Source: an uncultured Bacteroidota bacterium (lineage in GTDB: Bacteria > Bacteroidota > Bacteroidia > Chitinophagales > Chitinophagaceae). Taken from it: a stretch of DNA of 64,000 nucleotides. The position numbers were made by a program, and so were the translations under genes. The stretch lies in contig CAIRYK010000087.1 in the NCBI GenBank assembly GCA_903882805.1, forward strand, positions 102,935 through 166,934, given 5' to 3'. The notes below the pieces were generated by a model. It was not told where the DNA came from and made no database searches. It saw nothing but the letters and a program-made list of their open reading frames with translations. Shown piece by piece: positions 36,756 to 46,300 of this stretch (its first letter is position 1; the number at the start of each line of letters is the position of its first letter).

Positions 36756-39700
36756 TTACAGCATCCATTCCGCGTCATGATTCTTTGCTCTTTCAATATC
36801 TCCCTCCAAGTAACCGAGATTCGAAATAGCCCAGTTCCTTACTTCAATAGTTGGGTGATTAATAATATGATTAAATAGCTCTTTTTTTGCTTCCAATAAA
36901 GGAACAATAGATCCAGCCCATGAATACGTCCCCATGTTCGAGCTTAAACTTTCAAGAACATTTTTGAGTTGACCAAACTCGTTGATGAGACGGAGAGCAA
37001 CAGGGTGCCAAGTTGAATAATCATTATTGTTGCCGCCAAATATGGGAATTAATTCGGCAAATCTCGCAGGAGCTAGAGGTTGATTTTGGCTACACCATTC
37101 GAATATCGCATCATTATTGCCCATTAATATTACACCAACATGCCTTGAAATTCCACCTATGTGAGAGCCAAGAACGTTCTTTAATCCCCAGAATTTGCCA
37201 TAATTCTCATCTTGTGATAGCAATGCAAAAGATAATTTTGGCCAAATATGTGAGAAATGAACGCTAATCAACGTTTCATACAGTTTTTGAATATAGTTAT
37301 CAAGATGGTAGGAATTTTCGAAACTCATAGAACTTATCACAGCATCGTTTATATCAACGGCAAAGCTACTCTCTTCCGCATTTGATAAGATTTTTGTTAA
37401 TAAATCTGACCATTTATAGCCGTCCATTGAGCCGTAAACCTCTTTAAAGCCGATGACTAAAAAACAATCCTTTGCAATGGGTAGCAAAGCAGGCAGTTTT
37501 TCCTTATCATCAAAGATTAAAGCGAAAATTGATTCCAATACTATCTTATAGCCAATAGTTCCATATTTGAAAAGCCGCGTATAATAATATCTATTCAATT
37601 CTTCTTGAGATAATAAACGCAACAATCGTCCATGCTTGAATCTGTAAAAATGTTGAAGTTGACACTTGCCGTCATCAATTAAGGTAAACAAAAGATCCAA
37701 AAATGTTTCTCCATCCTCGTCGTCACCGATAAATTGGAATAAAAAGGGACACAAACTTTCGTTTTTTGAAAGAGTTTGATAAAATGACTCCCTCTCCAAA
37801 AAATCTGCGACCGATACGAAACCATTTAATACGGTCAAATCCCGCTTTTCAGCTTCAATTTTTAGAATTTCAGCAATTGATAAGGATATAAACTCTTTTA
37901 CTTTCTCCTTACTGTCTTTCACGAAGCCATATAAAGTCTGCCCAAAATGGTATGAATATGTTTGATGAGTAGTATAAAGGATATTAATGGTATTTTTCCA
38001 CGATTTGTAGTCTTTGGCGAACTCAGCAGCAAGTTCCTCTAAATACTCTTTTACTTTAGTATTGGAAAACGTCTCATTTGAAAGATAATATCGATGACCA
38101 GCAGACCTATACCGTGTAGCAAAATCGACTTTCGTAAGTCTTGTAATGAGCTCACTTACTTGTAAATCAAGATTGTAGCTCATTTTGGGGCCTTCATATT
38201 TTTGAGTCCACATCAAAGCATTTTGCGCTTCTTCCCAATCATATTGTTTCTGTTCTGCTATCCTTTGAATATACGGCATTATTATTGAGCCAAATCCTGC
38301 GCTAAAAATACCCCGTAAACGTTCTACTATGATGTTAGCCACCCTAACTTTGTAAGTTTCATTCTCTAACACAATTTTCTCAAGATTCGCTAATATGCCT
38401 TCCCAGTATTTCGAAATATCAGAATCTCTCGGCTGAAAGTCATCTAATTTTTTGACACCTTGTTGCTCGGCACCTTGCATCCTTGAAAAATGTCCATAAC
38501 CTAAGCCAACTCTCATCGCTTCAATACCTAACTCGAAATACCTTGAATTTGACTGTGTTAATGTCCAGTTTATTGCTTCCAGTCTATCTTCCAGCGTTGC
38601 TTCTGTGCCAGCAAGTATTATATTAAATAGGTGTAAAAATTGCCCAGTTGCATTATTTGCCCATGTTTCATTTTCTGCGACTGCAAAGGAACATAAAAGT
38701 TTAATGCTACGCTTGAACGTTCTTTTGTCAAAACACAGCTTTTCTAGGATCCACACCAAGTTGCGTCGCCCCTCACGAATATTTAATAGTTCTTCTGTTG
38801 ATTTGGCGAAAAAGTTTCGAATTAAATTTTCACTCACTGCATTAGGATTCACTTCTACAAAAGAGCGGAAGAGGCGTGAACCCAACTCTGTATTTAAAAC
38901 TTCCGCATTATCGAAAGGGCTATTGGGCCCGGTGATTCTATCAACAATTTGTACTGCCTTTTCGTTGTATCCCAAATACTTCATCTGTTCGGCAAAGGCT
39001 TCAGTTAATGACGTACGGCTGGGTTCCGGCTCGGCTGCAATATCACTAATAACTGCTAATAATCTTTCAGGAGGACATGGCTCTAACCACTCCTGAGCCA
39101 AGTACATTGAGAGGGGGAACGGCCTCATGCTTAAAAAGCGCCCTCGCTTTTCAAATATTTCTCGTTTCAAATAGTATGTACATACCTCATCAAAGGTGTT
39201 TAGAATTACTTGCGTATCGCCATCAAGGCTAGTGATATTTTTGTTTCCGGCAATAAACTGCATTTGTGCCCTGGCTTCATCAGAATAGCCAAAATAACTG
39301 AATATTGAACAAGACTTCAATATTGTCCGATTTCTATCTTCTTGTCCCTTACTGCCCAATAAACGGTCAAGAATATCCTTGTCCTCCAGTCTTCCAATAT
39401 ATCGTTCACCCTCCTTTACACTCTTCGCTATTAAAGCAGCCATGAGCGGAATCCCTTGAGAGAACTCCTTAATTTTTTCCCTTTGACTAATTTGAAGTTC
39501 TCCAAAATCCCTTTCAATAATTTCATTGACAACGCTGCCAAGCTCTTCTTTTTTTATTAGAACATAATTTACACCGTCGATTTGACCTTGTTCTATTTCC
39601 TCAGGATTAGAATCAACAGAAATTAAAAACAACTTACTGTCGTAGTTTTTAAGCAATTTTATCAACTTTCGATGAAGAGCGACTGGGCAATTGTCCACTA

Positions 39701-40598
39701 TGACAATACGACCTTCGTTTTCCTTTATTAAGGAATCTACTACCAAAGAATAGTCTACCTCTGAAAAAACATTATGATTAACATAGAGTAACCTGTTCGC
39801 TAACGATAGCGAATCCGGAGTTCCCTGCGGTTTAAAGATTTCAAAAAGTAACCTAGTTTTTCCTAGCCCTGATAGCCCTAAAAACCTAATAGACTTTACT
39901 TCACCGCTGCTAATATTAGCAAGAATTGATGCGGAAATCTCATCAGATTTCTCACTATTAACATATTCTTGTTCGGATTGAAATTGGATTTTCCAATCAT
40001 CGTAAATGGAAAGCGGCCTGTATTTATTCTTTTGATGAGTTATGGCAAAAGCAATTGTACGGGACAAAGGTTCGACTAGGCTGTTTATTAATGATTCTTG
40101 CACATTTGCTTTATGTTTTATATTCTTTAGGCTATACCCTATTGGAAACTTTAAATGTCTGATGTCAAAGGTGATATTTTCCGGATTTTCGTTGGGAGAA
40201 CCATAGACGCTATTCAATATTCCAATTATTCTTTCCTCGCCTAACTTAGTTCTGGCCGCACCGTATTCATGGATAACATTGTTATTTTGCTGTGGTCGAT
40301 ATTGCTCGTTAAGCAACTTAGTCACAATGAACTTCGCCGTACATCCCAACCGATTCACAACAGAAAGGTCGGCAATAAAAATGTCGCAGTCTGGTATTAG
40401 TTCCTCAACAATTTTAGACCCTACAACAGGGGACCCTGGCAAGCTTCTTGTTCCTTCTACGATTTCAAACTCAACATCTTGGTACTCATCTTTTTGCTTT
40501 ATGATTTGAACGGCGGCTTCTATCGTTTCAGATATAAAATACCTATTGAGCTTTTCATCTGTTTGGCTTTGCCAGGAGTAAAATATTTTTAGCTTCAT
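36756..40598 (-). CDS. Large TIR-like / STAND NTPase protein (probable defence sensor-effector)
   Basis: A 1280-residue protein I cannot place in a named system. Residues 1 to about 130 form a TIR-like nucleotide-binding domain (KIFYSWQSQTDEKLN, DCDIFIADLSVVN, then NVIHEYGAA with a candidate catalytic glutamate near 111). Residues about 235-450 form a STAND-type P-loop NTPase (Walker A GLSGLGKT at 241-248; Walker B-like RIVIVDNC near 297-304). The remaining ~800 residues are helical without evident TPRs; the end (PTIEVRNWAISNLGYL) looks HEAT-like. TIR-STAND proteins commonly sense phage and deplete NAD. It lies 22 bases after a channel-like gene, so the two probably form one operon. The coding sequence is AT-rich, and the 'Avs/bacterial NLR' class is inferred. 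Confidence 0.8.
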   Translation of the reverse strand: MKLKIFYSWQSQTDEKLNRYFISETIEAAVQIIKQKDEYQDVEFEIVEGTRSLPGSPVVGSKIVEELIPDCDIFIADLSVVNRLGCTAKFIVTKLLNEQYRPQQNNNVIHEYGAARTKLGEERIIGILNSVYGSPNENPENITFDIRHLKFPIGYSLKNIKHKANVQESLINSLVEPLSRTIAFAITHQKNKYRPLSIYDDWKIQFQSEQEYVNSEKSDEISASILANISSGEVKSIRFLGLSGLGKTRLLFEIFKPQGTPDSLSLANRLLYVNHNVFSEVDYSLVVDSLIKENEGRIVIVDNCPVALHRKLIKLLKNYDSKLFLISVDSNPEEIEQGQIDGVNYVLIKKEELGSVVNEIIERDFGELQISQREKIKEFSQGIPLMAALIAKSVKEGERYIGRLEDKDILDRLLGSKGQEDRNRTILKSCSIFSYFGYSDEARAQMQFIAGNKNITSLDGDTQVILNTFDEVCTYYLKREIFEKRGRFLSMRPFPLSMYLAQEWLEPCPPERLLAVISDIAAEPEPSRTSLTEAFAEQMKYLGYNEKAVQIVDRITGPNSPFDNAEVLNTELGSRLFRSFVEVNPNAVSENLIRNFFAKSTEELLNIREGRRNLVWILEKLCFDKRTFKRSIKLLCSFAVAENETWANNATGQFLHLFNIILAGTEATLEDRLEAINWTLTQSNSRYFELGIEAMRVGLGYGHFSRMQGAEQQGVKKLDDFQPRDSDISKYWEGILANLEKIVLENETYKVRVANIIVERLRGIFSAGFGSIIMPYIQRIAEQKQYDWEEAQNALMWTQKYEGPKMSYNLDLQVSELITRLTKVDFATRYRSAGHRYYLSNETFSNTKVKEYLEELAAEFAKDYKSWKNTINILYTTHQTYSYHFGQTLYGFVKDSKEKVKEFISLSIAEILKIEAEKRDLTVLNGFVSVADFLERESFYQTLSKNESLCPFLFQFIGDDEDGETFLDLLFTLIDDGKCQLQHFYRFKHGRLLRLLSQEELNRYYYTRLFKYGTIGYKIVLESIFALIFDDKEKLPALLPIAKDCFLVIGFKEVYGSMDGYKWSDLLTKILSNAEESSFAVDINDAVISSMSFENSYHLDNYIQKLYETLISVHFSHIWPKLSFALLSQDENYGKFWGLKNVLGSHIGGISRHVGVILMGNNDAIFEWCSQNQPLAPARFAELIPIFGGNNNDYSTWHPVALRLINEFGQLKNVLESLSSNMGTYSWAGSIVPLLEAKKELFNHIINHPTIEVRNWAISNLGYLEGDIERAKNHDAEWML

Positions 40599-40620
40599 AT
40601 TTCAATGGTTATAATTAAAA

Positions 40621-41232
40621 TCAAGTAGAGCTTGGCACTGACTTCCCTAGTATCACCGAAACAAAAATGAATGTTATTATCAATTGTATCATTGCGACAT
40701 TATTAGAAAAATCAGTGTGCGTTTTGATGACGTCATAATTTGCAGCGATAGAATTGGACATGCTGAACCACAGTGCTTTTATTCTTGACGCACCATGATC
40801 AACCCATTTCATATGCGTGACAAAGGAAATGGAGTACAGATATGCAAAACAAACATTAGAAAAGGTAAATGACATTATAAAAAGAATAAATTTTCGTCTC
40901 GTTCTATCATTGTCCGGCGGACTAACATTAATTGCCTCATCTTTCCAAACATGCTCATAAATATATGTTAGTAAGTTGCTGAATATGAGATACCAAATTA
41001 CGATAGTTGTGATATCACTCTTAGTTCTTGAAAACCATAAAAACAATACAAATATCCATTTGAGGACAATAAATAGATCAACTGCAATTCTTCTGTATTG
41101 CTCGTTTTGACGGATATTAGTAGGATCAGCTAAATATTTTACAGCGATGTATTTAAACAGTTCTACCAAATTCAATTTTTGAAGAATAGTAATCACCATT
41201 CTCCAAAGCGGGTAAATAAAACCGTATCTCAT
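40621..41232 (-). CDS. Multi-span membrane protein with K+-channel-like pore and altered selectivity filter
   Basis: A 203-residue protein with about four hydrophobic segments (about 46-66, 73-95, 112-135 and 178-198). The C-terminal part, ALWFSMSNSIAANYDVI followed by the helix AMIQLIITFIFVSVILG, aligns in length and pattern with the pore helix, filter and inner helix of two-helix K+ channels. The TVGYGD filter position reads AANYDV. That suggests a channel-fold protein that is not K+ selective or is non-conducting; this is my inference from the pattern. It is the first gene of the module and is followed after 22 bases by the TIR-STAND gene, so it is a candidate membrane effector or sensor. 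Confidence 0.65.
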   Translation of the reverse strand: MRYGFIYPLWRMVITILQKLNLVELFKYIAVKYLADPTNIRQNEQYRRIAVDLFIVLKWIFVLFLWFSRTKSDITTIVIWYLIFSNLLTYIYEHVWKDEAINVSPPDNDRTRRKFILFIMSFTFSNVCFAYLYSISFVTHMKWVDHGASRIKALWFSMSNSIAANYDVIKTHTDFSNNVAMIQLIITFIFVSVILGKSVPSST

Positions 41233-41310
41233 ATAGTCAAATGTACAATTAATATTCCATGCCGAAAGACTGAATTATTTATGAAACTATAGTATTTTAC
41301 AACTTGATAA

Positions 41311-41348
41311 AATAAAAAACCGGAAACACCATTTCGATGTTCCCGGTT
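41311..41348 (-). terminator. Terminator after tRNA-Ala
   Basis: On the minus strand AACCGG, one G-U, AACA, a 9-base loop, TGTT, CCGGTT, then TTTTTTAT. It starts 5 bases after the tRNA 3' end. Confidence 0.8.
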
Positions 41349-41352
41349 CAAG

Positions 41353-41425
41353 TGGAGAATACCGGAGTCGAACCGGTTACCTTTTGCATGCCATGCAAAC
41401 GCTCTACCAGATGAGCTAATTCCCC
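41353..41425 (-). tRNA. tRNA-Ala (anticodon GGC)
   Basis: A 73-base tRNA with full cloverleaf: acceptor GGGGAAT/ATTCTCC including the G3-U70 pair that defines alanine identity, D arm AGCTC...GAGC, anticodon stem TTTGC/GCAAA around loop ATGGCAT (anticodon GGC), and T arm ACCGGTTCGACTCCGGT. CCA is not encoded, as usual in Bacteroidota. It lies between the two divergent defence modules. Confidence 0.97.
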
Positions 41426-41582
41426 AATACTGGCGTAGGCTGCAAATATACCATTTCCCACAAAAAAACAACTACTCCACTCATATTAATTTGAATAGTA
41501 GAAGATACGCACATTTCTTCCCCACTGTTAATATAAAATTCACCTTCGGCTACCTTTCCCTTTACCGCGATGGGTATTAGCT

Positions 41583-41590
41583 TATATTTG
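41583..41590 (+). promoter_or_regulatory. -7 box (TATATTTG) for the jet operon
   Basis: An exact TAnnTTTG match 12 bases before the ATG at 41602. The predicted leader is only about 5 bases. Confidence 0.5.
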
Positions 41591-41601
41591 CGGCTTATTT
41601 T

Positions 41602-42801
41602 ATGAAGACTTTCTCCTCCATTCAGCAATTATTGGCTACCCTTAGCAGGGAACAAAAACTGCTTAGCGAAATGTTCGAAAAAAGGAAAATACTTTCCTTC
41701 AATTACGACTATGCGCTGGAGTTGGTAGATTTTGATGTCGATAAAATCAATGCCCTCATAGATTATTCGGTTATCCGCAAAAACGGGAATAACCTGGAGC
41801 TCGACGATCTGTTTCTGCAGTTTTTTGAGCAGGTAATGGAGGTAAACGAAGAGATAAATGTGTCGTACATTAACGAGCACATCAAAAACATTAAGCAAAA
41901 TATTGTTTACCACCTGCAAGAAAACAATGAAACCCGCAAGTATGGCTACCTGCGGCAGGTGAAGCTGGCGCTGCGCAAAATAGGCGTTATAGCCATGCGC
42001 AATGTGGTAGACCTCAATCGAAACATAGACAATACGTTTAAAAACGAACCCAACTACAAAATAAAGAAAACCAAGCTCGAACACCTCGACGAGAAACGCT
42101 ACGCCATTTATGCCCTCATCAACCAAACCGACCATCTGGTGTCGGGCGAGGAAGAACAGGTGTTTTTCAAGAGCGCGGCCGATGAGGAACTGACTACAAT
42201 AATAGTGCTGCTAAAGCTGCAACTCAATGAGTGCCGCCACAACCTTATAGATGTTCAGAAACAAATAATAGAGTACCTCAACCGCATAAAACACCAGAGC
42301 GGCATAATAGAAAAGCTACGGCAGATAAAATACCTGAAAGACCAGTTTGAGCTGCGCAGCAAAACCAATATACGCGAGCTGCTGGCCGATAATAAGGCGG
42401 TGATTTTTGAGCCCAATCCGGTTTATCCGCTCAATATATCGCTCGATCAGTTGCAGACCGACAACGATGCTGTAGAAGTGATAAGAAAGGTGGCCAAGCG
42501 CATAAAAACCAGCGTAAAAACCACGCAGCCGCTCGCCGGCTCCATATCCGACGAGTACCTGGAAACCCGAATAGAAGAAGAAATACAGATCAACCTCGAC
42601 GAGGTAAAAAACAGTTTCCTTGCCGGCAGTGCCAATCTGTTCGATTTTATTTGCGGTTACGATTTCGGCAAAGATGTCAGTTTCGATGAGTGTATCACCA
42701 TCTATTGCCAGATGATATCGCAGTTCGATACCCTGTTTACAATTACAGATGTTTACAACACCAGAGATGATGTTGAATTTGCTATGGTTTACCCAAAATA
42801 A
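41602..42801 (+). CDS. jetA: JetA-like kleisin subunit of a Wadjet-type SMC system
   Basis: A 399-residue soluble, mostly helical protein, first of four tightly packed genes. The N-terminus (about 1-90) looks like a winged-helix region (DYALELVDFDVDKINALIDYSVIRKNG); the rest is charged helices. By position and size it corresponds to JetA, the MukF/kleisin-like bridge of the Jet SMC complex, though it is somewhat shorter than the type I JetA and I see no signature strong enough to assign a DUF. Seven bases separate it from the JetB-like gene. Base composition matches the host genes, unlike the AT-rich modules across the tRNA. Confidence 0.72.
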   Translation: MKTFSSIQQLLATLSREQKLLSEMFEKRKILSFNYDYALELVDFDVDKINALIDYSVIRKNGNNLELDDLFLQFFEQVMEVNEEINVSYINEHIKNIKQNIVYHLQENNETRKYGYLRQVKLALRKIGVIAMRNVVDLNRNIDNTFKNEPNYKIKKTKLEHLDEKRYAIYALINQTDHLVSGEEEQVFFKSAADEELTTIIVLLKLQLNECRHNLIDVQKQIIEYLNRIKHQSGIIEKLRQIKYLKDQFELRSKTNIRELLADNKAVIFEPNPVYPLNISLDQLQTDNDAVEVIRKVAKRIKTSVKTTQPLAGSISDEYLETRIEEEIQINLDEVKNSFLAGSANLFDFICGYDFGKDVSFDECITIYCQMISQFDTLFTITDVYNTRDDVEFAMVYPK

Positions 42802-42808
42802 CAATTAA

Positions 42809-43378
42809 ATGCCAGTTCCCAAACATACATCCGACATATTTGAGCTGCTCAGTAAGGGGCAGTTCATTTGCTCCAACAGTTGTAAAGACAGTGTCCGCAA
42901 GCTATATATTATCGTAGACGAAAATTTCGACGATCTCTACGATTATTTCAAGTCTATCAACCTTATTCTTGAGCGTGGCGATGAGTACTTTATGTTTACC
43001 CGCCTCGAAAACAAAACCGACCTGGAGCGCAAGCTCGAGGCAGCGTTTAAGTGGATAGACATTCTCGATTTTTTCAAAACATTCGATCATTCGTTTGGCG
43101 CAGGCTATCGCTTTACTCCCTCCGATATTCTGGTAAAACTGTCGGTAGATGTAGACCTAAAAAACAAGCTGGAAGGACTAAAAAAGTATGCTACCGGCAA
43201 AGAAAAACATGCCGAGATACTGGAAAAAGCCCTCGACATGCTGAAGAAAGACCACTTTATAGAGTTGGAAAACGAAATCACCAACAGCTACAAAACCCTT
43301 GCCTCGTTCCACTATCTGGAGCGATTGATACTTTCCATAAATATCCCAGAATCTGTACAAAATGAGATACCTGAATAG
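42809..43378 (+). CDS. jetB: JetB-like (DUF4194/MukE-like) subunit
   Basis: A 189-residue soluble protein with an N-terminal region (FELLSKGQFICSNSCKDSVRKLYIIVDENFDDLYDYF) like the KITE winged-helix subunits that bind the kleisin in MukE/JetB. Its length is close to the 190-210 residues of known JetB proteins. It follows JetA by 7 bases and overlaps JetC by 17, so translation is coupled. The assignment rests mainly on operon order, size and the unmistakable SMC gene downstream. Confidence 0.72.
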   Translation: MPVPKHTSDIFELLSKGQFICSNSCKDSVRKLYIIVDENFDDLYDYFKSINLILERGDEYFMFTRLENKTDLERKLEAAFKWIDILDFFKTFDHSFGAGYRFTPSDILVKLSVDVDLKNKLEGLKKYATGKEKHAEILEKALDMLKKDHFIELENEITNSYKTLASFHYLERLILSINIPESVQNEIPE

Positions 43379-46300
43379 AGTTTTTTTTATAAACAGCGCC
43401 AATGTAAAATATGCCGAAGTAGCCCTCGATGGCAACGTGCATTTTATAGGCACGCAGGGGGTAGGTAAGAGCACATTGCTCCGCGCCATCCTCTTCTTCT
43501 ATAATGCTGATAAACTAAAGCTGGGTATAGAAAAAGGCAAAAAAACATTCGACGAATATTACTTTCCCTTTGGCAACTCTTACCTTGTTTACGAGGTAAT
43601 GCGCGCATCGGGGCCTTACTGCATTATGGCGTTTAAGGCGCAGGGTAGGATGTGCTTCCGGTTTGTAAACGGCGCCTTCAATCAGGAACATTATATATCA
43701 GCCGACGGTAAAGTAAAAACCTGGGATGGCATACGCGATAGCTTTGGCAAAAAAACCAACTATACCAAGAAGGTTGACCGCTACGAAGAGTATCGCGACA
43801 TACTATATGGCAACAATCTGGGGCTGGATCGTGAGTTTCGTAAATATGCACTTATAGAAAGCCGTCAGTACCAAAATATACCACGCACCATACAGAATGT
43901 GTTTCTGAACTCAAAGCTCGATGCAGAGTTTATTAAGCAAACCATCATCATGTCGCTCAATGAGGAAGACGTGAAGATAGAGCTGGATAAATTTGCGTTG
44001 CACCTCCGCGATTTCGACTCGCAACTGGCCGATATCAATAAATGGACGGAGACCAACAAATCGGGCGAGATACCGGTGCGCAAAATGGCCGAAAACATTG
44101 CCCGAATACATGCCGCCATACAGTCGGTAAATAGGGAGAAGCAGGAAACAGCCGCACAATTGTTTACTGCGCTGGAAGCCGCAACCGCCGAACTGCCGGA
44201 GCTGGAAAAGAACTGTGAACAAAAGCAACGGCAACGGCAGTCAGCCCAGGAAAAATATGACGACCTGAAGGGTAAATTTCAGACACGCCGAGACGAGGTG
44301 CAGAAACAAATAAACATACTGGACAACGACCTGAAGCGTGCCAAAGTAAAGGCCGACGACTACGAGCGAATGAATATAGCGGGCATAATGCAGCGCGTGG
44401 AGAAAAAAGAAGTAGTAGAAACCGAGCGCGAACGCCTGCACAAAGAGCGGGAGTTGCTGAATGCTAAGTTTACAGAAATAAACAGCCGTTACGATGCGCT
44501 GGCGCAGCAACAGCAAAACGCCTTTACTGCCTTCGAAAACGCGACGCTGGGCCGCAAAAACAAACTGCGCGAAGATTTTTTGGCCTACAAAGCCGATGTA
44601 ACGCAGCAATACAGCCATGCATTTGCCGACATAAGAAAGCAAAACGAGGCCGCCATAGAAGTCGCTCGCAACAGCATTGCCCAAAAGAAAGATAATCTGC
44701 ACGATCTGCGCCTGAAAAAGCAACGCGCACAGTTGCAACGCTACTACGAGCAGGAAACCGATGCTATAAGGACCGAAATAACATCGCTGCACGAAAAGGT
44801 AAAGAATGCCAATATAGACATAGCCGACTTTAAGAAACAGACCGAAACCCTACAAAAACAGTGGGAGCTGGATCTGGAAAAAACAACGACCACTTACGAG
44901 CGCAAAATAGAAAAGCTGCGCGAAGACAATAAACTGCATGCCGCAGCTATAGCCGATATAGACGTGAAACTGCAGCACGATAAAGATTCGCTCTACGGCT
45001 GGCTGGGCGAAAACGTGCCCGGCTGGGAGCAAACCATAGGCAAGGTAATAGACGAAGACCGGATATTGTTTCACACAGGTCTGTCGCCGCAGCAGGCCGA
45101 GGGTGCTGCGCCAGATACCTTGTTTGGTATAAAAATAGACCTTGCCGAAATAGGCAAAACCGTGAAAACGGTGGCCGACTACGTGCAGGAAAAGCAAGCG
45201 CTGGAGAAAAAAGCAGAGGCTAACAAGATAAACATAACCGCCCTCACCGACCAAAAGAACGATGAGGCCGATAAGCTGAAAGCCAAGTACCAGAGCAAGA
45301 TAAAAGACCTGAATACTGCACGCCGCCAAATGGAATATGAGTTGCAGAAATGCAAGGGTCAGCTACCGGTAAACGAGGTGCGCCTTGCCGACCTGATAAG
45401 GAAGGGCGAGGAAGAAAAAGAAGCCTTGGTGCAGCAAATAGCACGAGAAATAGAGCAAGGCAGCGAATTGCTGATAAACGAAGAGCAAAACCTGCGCGCC
45501 ATAGAGGCATCTGTGCAAAAACAACTGGAAACAAAAGAAAAAGAACAGAACAAAAAAATAAGGACCGAAGACAACCGGGTAAAAACACTGATAGGCGAAC
45601 TGGATAACGAACTGGCCAACAAGCTGGCCGATACTCAGGCGCGTATAGCCGAAATAAAACAACGCCAGACGGCCGACCTGCAGACCGAAGGCGCCGATGT
45701 GACCCGCCTTGCCGATATAGAGCGCGAACTGAACGCCCTGCAACGCGAGCTGGATTTTATAGAAGCCAACAGAGACCGAGTAGCCGAATACCGCAAAGAC
45801 AAGCGCGAACTGATAGACCAGATGGATAGTTTTAAGACCGAAAAACGCCTTAAAGAAAACCAACTGGACAACGAACAGGAAAAATACAATCTGCAAAAGC
45901 AAAAGCTGCAACAGGAAATAGACCTGCTGTCGGGTATGGTGGCCGATCTTACGGCAAGGGTAAACGCCCTGAGCGAGGGTATTGCCAACTTCGAAAGTTT
46001 TAAACAAACCGACAACTACAGGCAGGTGGAAGAATTTGCCGATCAGCGTGCCGAGGTAGAGGCCGGAGCCGCTGCCCTGAAATCGCTGATAGATGCCCTG
46101 AATGGTAAAATATATACCCTGCTGGAGCGCTACAACGATATGCAGTCGGCCATAAACAAGTTTTTGGGCAACTTCTCGCCGCAAAACATTTTCGGATTTA
46201 AGACCAACCTCGCTGAGCGCAGCGATTTTCTGGAGTTTGCAGAGATGCTCTATGAGTTTTTGGAGGAAGACAAAATTGTGCAATACGAAAAGCGCATCAA

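Noticed and set aside
36547..36768. 73-residue frame on the minus strand after the TIR-STAND gene
   Set aside because: It overlaps the TIR gene end, is low in complexity in the middle, has no family features and lies over tRNA-like fragments.
41229..41471. 80-residue frame crossing the tRNA-Ala gene
   Set aside because: It translates the tRNA and its terminator; the tRNA is certain and the protein has no support.
34370..41600. Integrase or transposase for the defence island
   Set aside because: I looked for one on both strands and found none, so mobility is inferred only from tRNA-like ends and composition.
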